Source: Bacteroidales bacterium | GTDB lineage: Bacteria; Bacteroidota; Bacteroidia; Bacteroidales; F082 | Reading direction: 5' to 3' | Assembly: GCA_024400425.1 (NCBI GenBank) | Contig: JAKSMV010000012.1 | Coordinates: 16,117 to 80,116 of the forward strand | DNA: 64,000 nucleotides | Part shown: positions 27,079 to 35,400 of the stretch, one piece after another | Layout of the letters: the number at the start of each line of letters is the position of its first letter | Position numbering within the stretch: the stretch's first letter is position 1 | Position numbers and translations under genes: made by a program | The notes under the pieces: model-generated | What the model saw: the letters and a program-made list of their open reading frames with translations, nothing else | Told to the model about the DNA's origin: nothing | Database searches by the model: none

Positions 27079-27539
27079 AAACCATAAGAATGTCTGTCTT
27101 GCTGTGCATCATGTTGGTTCTGACATGCTGCAAGTCGCGTAGAGATGTCGTTGAGACGGCATCGCGCGACATGTGGCAGGAAATCAACCTTGAAATGCGA
27201 CGCATCGACAGTGTGTCGGTAGAGAACGAAATTTACAGAAGAGTTGAGATAGATTATTACTTTCCGCCTTTAGATTCTGCTCAGGATGTTTCGCGTGCAA
27301 CAGAGGCTGAAAGTGACAGGCGCGGCGCTGTGCAACGGATTGTGGTGGAAACAGGGCAGAAGTCACTGCTTTCCCGTTGCGTGGCCGACACGACTTCGGT
27401 CAGCGAAGTCAAGGCAGAATCGGACTTCAAATCCGTGGAAGCCAATTCAGTGAAAAAAAACAACTTGCCGCTGGCAATCGCAATAGCATCGTTGGCAGCG
27501 GCAGTTTGCTCCTTATTATTATATAGCAGAAAGAAATGA
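27075..27539 (+). CDS. Phage lipoprotein, spanin-like
   Basis: 154 residues from ATG 27075, overlapping the amidase stop. Lipoprotein signal with lipobox LTCC (MKTIRMSVLLCIMLVLTCCKSRRD), a helical periplasmic stretch, and a C-terminal transmembrane segment (LPLAIAIASLAAAVCSLLLYSRKK). An outer-membrane lipid anchor plus an inner-membrane segment next to an endolysin is the layout of a one-gene spanin; the call rests on this layout only. Confidence 0.65.
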   Translation: MKTIRMSVLLCIMLVLTCCKSRRDVVETASRDMWQEINLEMRRIDSVSVENEIYRRVEIDYYFPPLDSAQDVSRATEAESDRRGAVQRIVVETGQKSLLSRCVADTTSVSEVKAESDFKSVEANSVKKNNLPLAIAIASLAAAVCSLLLYSRKK

Positions 27540-27670
27540 GATTGATTCAGATTGGCGAAGAAATGGTGCTGATGACCTGGAAAGAAACGGATGGCAAGGT
27601 CAGCGACATAAAATTGCGGACGATGCCTGCTCCCAGATTCAGGCATTTGACAGAAAGGGTTGAGGTATGA
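27536..27670 (+). CDS. 44-residue phage protein
   Basis: MRLIQIGEEMVLMTWKETDG...; ATGA overlaps at both ends (27536, 27667) place it in the operon. Unknown family. Confidence 0.55.
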   Translation: MRLIQIGEEMVLMTWKETDGKVSDIKLRTMPAPRFRHLTERVEV

Positions 27671-27915
27671 AATACATACATCCTGAACGGGAATACATAA
27701 GAATAGAGGTGCATACAACGCTGAATGGCTTCAGCGTATTTGCACGCAACATGCACACAAATACGATGGTGCCGCTCACGCAAGGCATCGCCACGCTGCT
27801 TGAAGCTGTGTTGCCTGACGGTTACTGCCCGCACCATTCGTCGCTTCGGGCTGCCGAAATGGATTTGAAGAGGCTGGCAGAAGTGAACGGCTGGGCTGAG
27901 GTGACAGAACAATAG
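27667..27915 (+). CDS. 82-residue phage protein
   Basis: MKYIHPEREYIRIEVHTTLNG...; mixed alpha/beta, no signal. Coupled by ATGA to the previous gene, last of the lysis operon, followed by a strong terminator. Unknown family. Confidence 0.55.
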   Translation: MKYIHPEREYIRIEVHTTLNGFSVFARNMHTNTMVPLTQGIATLLEAVLPDGYCPHHSSLRAAEMDLKRLAEVNGWAEVTEQ

Positions 27916-27943
27916 TTGCTTTTTTCATAATCTTTATATTTTT

Positions 27944-27978
27944 CCTCCGCAGTTTTCCCCGAATTGCGGAGGTTTTTT
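27944..27978 (+). terminator. Terminator of the lysis operon
   Basis: CCTCCGCA (27944-27951) pairs with TGCGGAGG (27965-27972), then six T. Confidence 0.9.
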
Positions 27979-27989
27979 GTCTTTTTTTA

Positions 27990-28039
27990 GGTTGCAATGT
28001 TGCAACCTTGTTTTATATTGCAAAAATGTTATATCTTTG
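27990..28039 (+). promoter_or_regulatory. Class-2 prophage promoter with palindromic operator, before hicA
   Basis: Perfect palindrome GGTTGCAA-TG-TTGCAACC (27990-28007), ending 25 bp before the -7 box TATCTTTG (28032-28039). The same palindrome at the same distance precedes the promoter at 32181. Confidence 0.75.
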
Positions 28040-28068
28040 CAGCGTGATTCAAAGAAAGGAAAACGACA

Positions 28069-28251
28069 ATGAAATGGAACGAACTTAGAAGACTGGCTGA
28101 GGAGAAAGGATGGAGGCTTTACCGGCACGGAGCGAAACACGACATCTACTCCCATCCCGACAAAGACTACTTCATACAGCTTGAACGGCACGAAGCGACG
28201 GAAGTGAAAAAAGGGATTCTCCAAAAGCTACTGAAACAAATCGGGGGGTGA
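28069..28251 (+). CDS. hicA: HicA-type toxin (YcfA family)
   Basis: 60 residues with the dsRBD-like HicA fold: MKWNELRRLAEEKGWRLYRHGAKHDIYSHP, where the second His (GAKHDIY) fits the catalytic His of the mRNA nuclease, then a C-terminal helix KGILQKLLKQIG. A G/C hairpin (28243-28261) spans its stop codon and may uncouple toxin from antitoxin translation. Pair with hicB 57 bp downstream. Confidence 0.85.
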   Translation: MKWNELRRLAEEKGWRLYRHGAKHDIYSHPDKDYFIQLERHEATEVKKGILQKLLKQIGG

Positions 28252-28308
28252 AAATCCCCCCAGCCTTCGGGCATCGAAACAGAAAAGAAACTCAAAAAAC
28301 AACACAAT

Positions 28309-28716
28309 ATGAAAACAGTAAAGGCAATAATTGAAAGAGGCGATGATGGCACCTACGGCGTGTGCGCCCCGGAACTCGAAAACGTAATCATCGGCAGCGG
28401 CGACACGGTGGCAGAGGCTAAGGATGATTTCGAGAACAGCTACAGGGAAATGGTGGAGGCTTACACCGACAGCGGCAAGGCCGTTCCCGACGAACTGAAG
28501 GACGTGGAATGGGAATACCGCTACGACCTGTCGGCATTCTACGAGGCACATCCCTACCTGAACGTGAGCAAGCTGGCCGAACACTTGCACGTGAACGCCT
28601 CGCTGATGCGGCAGTACAGGCAAGGGCAGTACATTTCGGAGGAACAGGTGATGCGCATACAGGAGGGCATCCGCAACGTTGGGCGCGAACTGGCCGGCAC
28701 GACCTTGGTAAGATAA
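28309..28716 (+). CDS. hicB: HicB-type antitoxin with C-terminal helix-turn-helix
   Basis: 135 residues. N-terminal RNase-H-like HicB domain (MKTVKAIIERGDDGTYGVCAPELENVIIGSGDTVAEAKDDF), then an HTH of XRE type (LNVSKLAEHLHVNASLMRQYRQGQYISEEQ). It neutralises HicA and usually represses its own promoter, so the palindrome at 27990-28007 is its most likely operator. If so, it may also act at 32139-32156 before phage genes. Confidence 0.85.
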   Translation: MKTVKAIIERGDDGTYGVCAPELENVIIGSGDTVAEAKDDFENSYREMVEAYTDSGKAVPDELKDVEWEYRYDLSAFYEAHPYLNVSKLAEHLHVNASLMRQYRQGQYISEEQVMRIQEGIRNVGRELAGTTLVR

Positions 28717-28787
28717 ACAACCCCGCAGCCGCTTTCCGGCTTTGAATCACACAGGCACCGCTTTTGCGAGGTTGGCGGCGCAAATGT

Positions 28788-28822
28788 AAATCCCGCTCAC
28801 GAAAGTGGGCGGGATTTTTTTT
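28788..28822 (+). terminator. Terminator of hicAB
   Basis: AAATCCCGC and GCGGGATTT enclose a short inner stem with GAAA loop; followed by T residues. Confidence 0.88.
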
Positions 28823-29062
28823 GATTCAATCAGGAATCAAGAAATCAAGTTTTTTGAATCAAAAGCGAATCAAAAAACCGATTTTGCTTGATTTTGAGCT
28901 GATTTTCTTGATTTTCTCACGTTACGAATCAAGTAATTCGGATTTTTCTTGATTTTGGAACTGCTTTTCTTGATTTTGAAATTGATTTCGAACCGAAAGT
29001 TTTGATTCGGAAATCAAGTTTTGAATCAAGAAATCGGGTTTTGAATCAAGTTTGAATCAAAA
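28820..29062. repeat. Dense array of TTGATT/AATCAA hexamers
   Basis: Sixteen TTGATT or AATCAA hexamers on either strand in about 243 AT-rich bases, many within the octamer GAATCAAG/CTTGATTC or CTTGATTT. No gene. Could be an iteron-like replication or partition site, a recombination site, or a binding platform for a phage protein. Confidence 0.75.
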
Positions 29063-29166
29063 AAGTAAAATAACATGTGCGCGTTTTCTCATTTCAGGGT
29101 CCATTTCGAGAAAACATGTACCCGTTTTTGCGTTTTCGGGTACATATTTTTTGGCAAAAAACACGC

Positions 29167-29224
29167 TTGCAACCTTGCAACCCGATTTTTTTTCTTGACA
29201 GTATGAAAAATTGTCGTACATTTG
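29167..29224 (+). promoter_or_regulatory. Promoter of the second structured RNA
   Basis: Two tandem TTGCAACC half-sites (29167-29182), then TTG (29195-29197) and TACATTTG (29217-29224) 19 bp apart. The half-site is the same as in the class-2 palindromes but in direct order. Confidence 0.7.
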
Positions 29225-29228
29225 CAGC

Positions 29229-29405
29229 GTCAAAAGATGATGGTAATCCATTTCGCAGGGGCGGCGATAACTGCCCGAAAACTTAGAGGGCTTTTTTTAT
29301 GCCCTTGACACTGATAATTGACCCTTGAACGGTCGCCTTCCGTAGATTCAAGCCCCAGCGATGAGGCCATCATCTTTTGACAGCGGAACGGCGGCCGTTC
29401 TTTAT
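29229..29405 (+). ncRNA. Candidate structured RNA closed by a 15-bp terminal stem
   Basis: GTCAAAAGATGATGG (29229-29243) is the exact reverse complement of 29367-29381; the 5' arm begins at the predicted transcription start. Inner pairings: GGGC/GCCC (29259-29262 / 29273-29276), AGGGC/GCCCT around a T-rich loop (29287-29305), and GGCGA/TCGCC (29263-29267 / 29333-29337). A terminator-like GAACG/CGTTC hairpin plus T-rich tail follows near 29386-29407. No reverse transcriptase or CRISPR gene is nearby, so it is not an obvious retron or tracrRNA. Confidence 0.6.
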
Positions 29406-29443
29406 TTCCGCCACAGTATGAATCTTTAAATGTCAAAAGAAAA

Positions 29444-29821
29444 ATGAAACAATTGGATTTCACGGGCGGACAGCCCGAAAGCGAGACGAAGACGCTGGTT
29501 GTCTTCGTGGATTGCCACGCAAGCCACAATGTGGAGATCAGGGTGAACGAGTATTACGAGCGGATGTTCCGCGCGTTCTGCAAGAACCAGAAGCTGAAGT
29601 GCTGCATCCGCAGCAAGCGCACGGAGGGGCGCATCGCGCGGATGATGGAGGAGCAGGAGCGCACGGAGGCTGCCACTTCGGCGCCGCTCAGTGCCCGCAC
29701 AACGGAATGGCGCAAGGCTGACGGCCTGATGCAGCGCGGCAAGGCGATTCACGACCGCCTGGTGGCTTCGGCCTTCGACCTTAGCGTGAGAACCTCAATG
29801 GAGAAAGGAGGCTGGGCATGA
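29444..29821 (+). CDS. Phage protein of unknown function
   Basis: 125 residues, MKQLDFTGGQPESETKTLVVFVDCHASHNVEI...; alpha/beta start, then charged helices rich in Arg and Glu (RTEGRIARMMEEQERTEAATS). First of six genes in tight ATGA-coupled order, in the leader of which the second structured RNA lies. Family unknown. Confidence 0.6.
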   Translation: MKQLDFTGGQPESETKTLVVFVDCHASHNVEIRVNEYYERMFRAFCKNQKLKCCIRSKRTEGRIARMMEEQERTEAATSAPLSARTTEWRKADGLMQRGKAIHDRLVASAFDLSVRTSMEKGGWA

Positions 29822-30117
29822 GAAGTCACAAGGCTTTAGACCAAAAGGTGTTCTCATTTGAGACGCTTATCAAGTGGCACGACATTGCCATGGTGATAAG
29901 CAATACGGGTGAGTTTGTAGTGGAAACGTACGGCTTTGACCCTCTTCGTGGCTATATTGACGAGATTGACGAAATACTCATCACCGGAAAAGTGACCGAC
30001 TTTAACGGATTGCGTGAACTTCGCAAGGACCTTAAAGAACTGCGTGACAGATTCCTGAAACTGAAGCTTGAAGGCTTGTACGAGCCTGACGAGGAAGGAG
30101 GGCAAGACAATGAGTAA
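29818..30117 (+). CDS. 99-residue phage protein
   Basis: MRSHKALDQKVFSFETLIKWHDIAM...; helical, with an acidic C-terminus. ATGA overlap with the gene before. Same general size and style as the next two genes (helical, acidic), suggesting related roles. Unknown. Confidence 0.55.
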   Translation: MRSHKALDQKVFSFETLIKWHDIAMVISNTGEFVVETYGFDPLRGYIDEIDEILITGKVTDFNGLRELRKDLKELRDRFLKLKLEGLYEPDEEGGQDNE

Positions 30118-30391
30118 TGATATATTGCTTAGCAAGACGGTTGCCGCCGAATGGTTCGAGGACAACTATTACGACTGGGACATAAGCGCGATGATCGACG
30201 AGCTGCAGGACACGGCTGCGTTTCTTGGCACGATACTGTCGGACATCGACGATTCGCAGGTGCAGGAAGTGATGAATTCGTGTACGAGCGTTTCGTTTGT
30301 GGTGCGCAAGCTGAAGGCGTTCCGCGACGACGTTGCTGGCCAGATGGGTGTTCTGCCAGCTAAAAAGAACAGGAAAGGAGGCAAGGAATGA
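30110..30391 (+). CDS. 93-residue phage protein
   Basis: Start ATG 30110 (MSNDILLSKTVAAEWFEDNYYDWD...), preceded by GGAGG; overlaps the previous stop by 8 bp. Helical, with a basic end (KKNRKGGKE). Unknown. Confidence 0.55.
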   Translation: MSNDILLSKTVAAEWFEDNYYDWDISAMIDELQDTAAFLGTILSDIDDSQVQEVMNSCTSVSFVVRKLKAFRDDVAGQMGVLPAKKNRKGGKE

Positions 30392-30669
30392 GCAAGCTGA
30401 TGATAGGATCAAGCGTTTTGCGCGAGTGGATTGAAGCGCCTGATGGCGATAAGGAATACACCGACCTTTACATTATGATTGACGAATTGAAGTCATCAAT
30501 ACTTAACGTCGTGAAGGTTCAAACGAGAATGGGGTTCGATTGCGAAGACAACAAGATGCTTCAATATGTCAATGCTACAATGGTAGGCGTGGCTGAGAGT
30601 TTGCAGAAGCTGTTTGAAGAAGTTCAAGACCAAATCATTCCATTGGCACGGGAAGGAGGCGAGAGATGA
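30388..30669 (+). CDS. 93-residue phage protein
   Basis: MSKLMIGSSVLREWIEAPDGDKEY...; helical, resembles the previous protein in layout (N-terminal EWxE-type helix, IDEL motif in both), which hints at gene duplication. ATGA coupling on both sides. Confidence 0.55.
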   Translation: MSKLMIGSSVLREWIEAPDGDKEYTDLYIMIDELKSSILNVVKVQTRMGFDCEDNKMLQYVNATMVGVAESLQKLFEEVQDQIIPLAREGGER

Positions 30670-30833
30670 CACGCACTGAAATCATAACCAGGCTGTGCGA
30701 GATGGTGGCTGACATTGCCGAGCTAAGAGAGAAACTGACGGATGCCGACTGGCGGCTTGACGCTGCACTAAAGGATGTCTCAGTGCGCCTTCAGATGGCG
30801 ATGCACGACATGGAGAAAGGAGGCGAAGAATGA
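30666..30833 (+). CDS. 55-residue phage protein
   Basis: MTRTEIITRLCEMVADIAELREK...; one long amphipathic helix, probably a coiled coil. ATGA overlaps at both ends and a GGAGG before the next gene support it. Confidence 0.5.
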   Translation: MTRTEIITRLCEMVADIAELREKLTDADWRLDAALKDVSVRLQMAMHDMEKGGEE

Positions 30834-30994
30834 ACAGCACCGTCACCAGGCGTGAGCCGACATGCGACAACTGCCACTGCATGGGATTCCGCAATGATTC
30901 GCACGGAGAAACGCACCGCTATTGCGGACTATACCACAACTGGATTCCCGACACAGAGATGTTTCCGTCTTGCTCAGAACATTCGTTCAGATGA
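30830..30994 (+). CDS. 54-residue Cys/His-rich phage protein
   Basis: MNSTVTRREPTCDNCHCMGF...; CxxCxC followed by YCGLYH and SCSEH, a likely metal-binding mini-protein. ATGA coupled to the previous gene; a terminator follows. Confidence 0.55.
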   Translation: MNSTVTRREPTCDNCHCMGFRNDSHGETHRYCGLYHNWIPDTEMFPSCSEHSFR

Positions 30995-30999
30995 TACCC

Positions 31000-31028
31000 A
31001 AGCCTCGCCAATCGGCGGGGCTTTTTTT
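31000..31028 (+). terminator. Terminator of the small-gene operon
   Basis: AGCCTCGCC, loop AATC, GGCGGGGCT, then seven T. The T run merges into the next class-1 promoter box. Confidence 0.88.
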
Positions 31029-31062
31029 GTCACCGGAAGGAAAAGCGGATGCCGTATGTTTG
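31027..31062 (+). promoter_or_regulatory. Prophage class-1 promoter for the neck genes
   Basis: TTGTCACCGGAA (31027-31038) and -7 box TATGTTTG (31055-31062), 28 bp start to start. A strong AGGAGG ribosome-binding site precedes ATG 31085. Confidence 0.75.
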
Positions 31063-31084
31063 CGGGAAAATAGGAGGAAAAAAT

Positions 31085-31570
31085 ATGATTACGATTGACT
31101 ACCTGCGCCGGATACTCTACGACATAAAAACTGTTGAAGGCGAACCAGTAAACGTTGGGCTGCCGTCGGTGACTGACGCGAGCCAGATAATTGAAAGCCC
31201 CGACGGGCTTGAAGGACTTACGGAACTTTGCCAGCACAAGGGCATCGGGTTTGCGGTGCTTTTCGAGGACGCTTTCCATTATGACGACACCGACCGGAAC
31301 GACGTGCCTGTGACGCGCTTCCGCCAGAACATCTACGTGGTTCGGATGGCTGCGGGCAACGCGCCTACGAAACCGATAGAGGACGCTTGCTTCGCCGACC
31401 TGCAGCGCATACGGAAGGTGCTGCTGAGGCATGTGGCGATGGGCGACACGGAGCTTCAGGGCTGGGAGCGCACCTCGCAGCGCGACTATGTGCGCGGCGC
31501 AGCAAACTATGTGGGCTGGAAGCTTTCTCTTCCTTTCGTTGAGAACGAAGATTTGTGGCTAAATGTATAA
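31085..31570 (+). CDS. Phage neck/tail-terminator-like protein
   Basis: 161 residues (MITIDYLRRILYDIKTVEGEP...). Mixed alpha/beta with LQRIRKVLLRHVAMGDTELQGWERTS near the C-terminal half. Start fixed by AGGAGG and the promoter. Followed after 17 bp by a basic protein of tail-completion type and then the tape measure, the usual order tail completion - tail terminator - tail. Role inferred from position only. Confidence 0.55.
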   Translation: MITIDYLRRILYDIKTVEGEPVNVGLPSVTDASQIIESPDGLEGLTELCQHKGIGFAVLFEDAFHYDDTDRNDVPVTRFRQNIYVVRMAAGNAPTKPIEDACFADLQRIRKVLLRHVAMGDTELQGWERTSQRDYVRGAANYVGWKLSLPFVENEDLWLNV

Positions 31571-31587
31571 TGAAAAAGAATTGAGCA

Positions 31588-32112
31588 ATGGCAAGAACAT
31601 CAAGAAAACAGGACGTTGACCAGATGGAAGTTGACTGGGATAAGTTTTGCCAAATAGTTATTGAGCGATGGCAAGGCGTTATGATTAAAAAAGGTATTTA
31701 TGATAGTGGAGCGCTTCACGACTCAATAGTGTACAACTACAGAGGTGTGAATGCCATGAATCAGACGGTTATGCGTGGAAACACTCTGAAAGCTGGAACT
31801 ATTCCGGACTTCCTATCTTTTTCGTTCAATAAATACGGAATATATATCGAGAAAGGTGTTGGGCGCGGCTACACGCGAGGCAATGGGGGAAATTTGGTTA
31901 TATTTAAAGATAAGAAACGTGGTCGTGTTCCTCGAACTTGGTTCTTCCGAATCTTCGCTAACGAACGCCACAAACTTGGAGAAATGGTTGGGAAATTGTA
32001 TGGTAATGTGGCAAGGAGCATGATACATACAATAGATTATTCGTATGAAAGAAATTCTGGATCATACACTACAAGGCTGATTCGACCTGTTGAAACGCTG
32101 CGGGACGAATGA
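31588..32112 (+). CDS. Phage tail-completion (HK97 gp10-like) candidate
   Basis: 174 residues, basic. N-terminal helix region (QMEVDWDKFCQIVIERWQGVMIKKGIYDSGALHDSI), central Gly-rich loop (GVGRGYTRGNGGN) and VPRTWFFRIFANERHKLGEMVGKLYG. 'Ligand - SGALHDSI - GTxP/YGxxxExG - RPF...' order resembles gp10-type neck proteins (here YGIYIEKGVGRG). Family assignment is tentative. Confidence 0.5.
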   Translation: MARTSRKQDVDQMEVDWDKFCQIVIERWQGVMIKKGIYDSGALHDSIVYNYRGVNAMNQTVMRGNTLKAGTIPDFLSFSFNKYGIYIEKGVGRGYTRGNGGNLVIFKDKKRGRVPRTWFFRIFANERHKLGEMVGKLYGNVARSMIHTIDYSYERNSGSYTTRLIRPVETLRDE

Positions 32113-32117
32113 AAAGG

Positions 32118-32148
32118 CCTTGCAACCACGGAAAAACGGGTTGCAAGG
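32118..32148 (+). terminator. Hairpin after the tail-completion gene
   Basis: CCTTGCAACC (32118-32127) pairs with GGTTGCAAGG (32139-32148). It shares its right arm with the class-2 operator, so it may act at both DNA and RNA level. No long T run. Confidence 0.55.
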
Positions 32149-32188
32149 TTGCAACCTTTCCCATGTAACGGAAAAAGGCGTATGTTTG
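32139..32188 (+). promoter_or_regulatory. Class-2 prophage promoter with palindromic operator
   Basis: GGTTGCAA-GG-TTGCAACC (32139-32156), ending 25 bp before -7 box TATGTTTG (32181-32188); identical layout to the hicA promoter. Confidence 0.75.
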
Positions 32189-32210
32189 CGGCAAGAAAGG
32201 AGAAAACGAA

Positions 32211-32342
32211 ATGGAAATCATCGTCGTAATAGTGTTTGCAATTTTAGCCATAAAGGAAACAAGGAAAGCGAAGAAAGATCCAGGTTACAAGTCGTGGATG
32301 GACGATGATGACAATTCGTGGGATCAGTGGCGAAGAGGATAG
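32211..32342 (+). CDS. 43-residue membrane peptide
   Basis: MEIIVVIVFAILAIKETRKAKKD...; one N-terminal transmembrane helix, basic then acidic tail. Good AAGGAG ribosome-binding site and its own class-2 promoter. Unknown function. Confidence 0.55.
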   Translation: MEIIVVIVFAILAIKETRKAKKDPGYKSWMDDDDNSWDQWRRG

Positions 32343-32360
32343 GAATATTGAGTTGCAAAA

Positions 32361-32396
32361 TTGTCACCGAAAAAATGTGTTTGTTGCGTAGTTTTG
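32361..32396 (+). promoter_or_regulatory. Prophage class-1 promoter for the tape measure gene
   Basis: TTGTCACCGAAA (32361-32372) and -7 box TAGTTTTG (32389-32396), 28 bp start to start; ATG follows after 19 bases. Confidence 0.75.
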
Positions 32397-32415
32397 CAGC
32401 AAACACATTTTTATT

Positions 32416-35400
32416 ATGCCATCAAGAGACCAATTCACGACGGAGATATACGTCAACAACCAGCAGGCGCAGGATGCGCTGATGGAACTGAACCAGAAAT
32501 TGGAAAAGCTACAGAAAAGCTATGCCAACCTGAACAAGAACAGCAAAAACTACGAGCAACGCGAAAGGGAACTTGCCAAGCAGATAAAGGCGACTGAAGC
32601 CTCCATCGCAACCGCCGAAAAGGGAACCGAAAGCTACGCAAGGGCGATGAACAACCTTGGGAAACGCAGCATCGAGCAACTCTACAAGCTGCAACGGCAG
32701 CTGAATTCGGAAATCAGGAAACTCGACCCGAATGATGCCGAGTTCGCCCAGCTTTCGAAGAACTACCAGACTGTCACCCAAAGAATCCATGCTTTGGAAG
32801 AAGCCCAGAAAGGCGTTCTGGCAAGTCAAGGAGGATTCTTTAAAAGGATGACCGTCGGGATAAACAAATATTATGGTTCAATAATGATTGGCATCGGTGT
32901 CATCAAGAAATTTGCCCAAAGCTTTGCCGATGCCTACAAGACCATTTCGGGCTTCGAGCAGGCCAATGTGAACCTTGCAACGATTCTCGGTGTCAATTCC
33001 GACCAGATGGAGGCACTCACCGACAGTGCCCTGAAACTTGGCAGACAGACAAAATACACGGCATCTGAAGTCACACAGCTACAGACCGAGCTGGCAAAGC
33101 TGGGCTTCACCCAGAACCAGATAATGAAGATGGAAAAGCCGGTGCTTGACTTCGCCACCGCCGTAGGCACCGACTTGGCAAGCGCAGCATCGATGGCTGG
33201 CGTCGCCTTGCGCAGTTTCGGACTCGAATCGAAGGATTCGGAAGAAGTGCTTGGCACTTTGGCCGTATCGTGCAGCAAGTCGGCGCTTTCGTTCGAGTAT
33301 CTGCAAAACTCCTTCAGCACCATTGCGCCTGTGGCGAAGACCTACGGACTCACGCTGAAAGACACCATATCCCTTTTGGGAACGCTGGCCAATGCAGGAT
33401 TCGACGCTTCGAGTGCAGCCACAGCAACCCGAAACATATTGCTCAATCTGTCGGACACTTCTGGTAAGTTGGCAAAGCGACTTGGCGGCGCAAAGACATC
33501 TTTCACCGAAATCATGGACGCACTCATCAAGCTCCGTGACGAAGGCGTTGACCTAAACCAGACTCTTGAACTGACCGACAAGCGAAGCGTGGCAGCGTTC
33601 AACACGTTTCTCAGCGGTGCTGAAAGCGCCAAGGAACTGCGCTCTGAGTTGGAAGACGTGAACGGAGAGCTTGCCCGCATTTCATCAGAGAGAGCCGACA
33701 CCGTTGAGGGGGCAATCGACAGTATGAAATCGGCTTGGGAAGGCTTTATGCTTTCGTTCCGCAACTCGAAAGGCACGGTGAAAAGCGTAATCGACTTCAT
33801 TACGACAGAAATAGGAGGGCTGAAGTTCCTCATTGATCCAGACAGCGAAATCGACGACTTTGCCGACGCTTATGATTTTTCGAGAGTTGTTGAATCCATG
33901 AACGATATGGGAGCCGATGCAATAGAGACAATGGGAGCCATCGACTCGCAGTATCAACGGTTGCTTACCCACATCGAAGAATCGTCATATGGAGATCGAC
34001 GCAAGGAGCGAATGCGCCAGGGACTTAAAAGGGCCTACGATACTATAGTCGAAGAAGTTGAACCAGCATCAAAGGCTTTGCAAGCTGAAATAGATGCCGT
34101 AAACAAGAAATTCTTTGATTCTGAATTTGAGCTTTCAAAAGAGAGAAATTCGGGAAAAATCACACAGGAGCAATGGGAAGAGAGATATGGGAAACTTCGT
34201 GAACAAAAAGAAGCAGAAATCAAGCTCGCAAGAAAAAAATCAAAAGAGATTGAAGATATTGAGACTGTTACGAAGAATAAATCTAAAGAACTTCTCGAAA
34301 AAGAGCTTGCCGACCGCAAGAAAAAATACAGCAATGAGGTTGCAATAATCGATGCCAAAAGCAACTACGAGCTGAAAGTCCTGAAGGTGCAGCTGCTGAA
34401 TCAGGAAATCACCCAGGAGCAATACGAGAGTGAAATGTTCGACATCAAGTTCCGCGCCATTGACCGTAAGCTCGAACTTGCCCAAAAATACAAACAGGAT
34501 GAAACCTCGCTCATGGCATCCGAAATGGACTTGCAGATTGAAGTCATGCAGCTTGCCCAGAAAAAGATTGAGGCCATTGAGAAAGAGAACGACAGGAAAC
34601 TTGAGGAACAGGACAAGGAAATCAAGCGGCAGCAGGAAGAACTCGAAAAACTGATGAGGGAAGCCGAAAGCGTGAGGGATTCGCTTCTTTCCCCATCCCA
34701 AAAAAGGAACAGCGAAAAGAATGACGAGCTGAAAAACCTTGAGAAACTTCACGATGCCAAGCTGCTATCGGAAGAGGAATACGAGAAGGCGGTGCAGAAC
34801 GTCCACAAGAAATACAAGCAGCAGCAGCTTGACGAAGACCTTGAAGGGCTGAAAGGCTATTTCGAGAAGGCAAACAAGGTGATGGAGGGTGTTTCGGGTT
34901 TCGTCAGCCAGCTCCAGTCAGCCGAAACCGCGAACCTCGAAGCGGAATACCAGGCGCGGCTGACGGCTGCTGGCGACAATGCGGAACAGCGGGAGGCGAT
35001 AGAAGCGGAATATGAGCAGAAGAAGCTGGACATGAAAAAGAAGTATGCCGATGTTGATATGGTAATCAACATCGCCAAGGCTATTGCTGCTGGTGCTCTC
35101 GCCGCAGTTGAGGCTTTCGCTGCGGCAGGCAACCCAATTCTTGGTGCCGTGTTCGCTGCCATCGTAGCCGCTACCACTGCGGCTGAGGTGGCAAGCATCG
35201 TGGCACAACGCAACGCCATCAAGAACGCTTCGGTGTCGTCTTCGGGCGGTGGAAGCAGCTTGCAGTCGGGCACACGCACCATCAGCGACGGCTTTGCCGA
35301 AGGTGGCTATACGGGCGATGGAGGCAAGTATGAGGCTGCCGGTGTGGTGCACCGTGGAGAATGGGTGGCTCCGAAATGGATGGTGAAGCAGAACCCCGTC

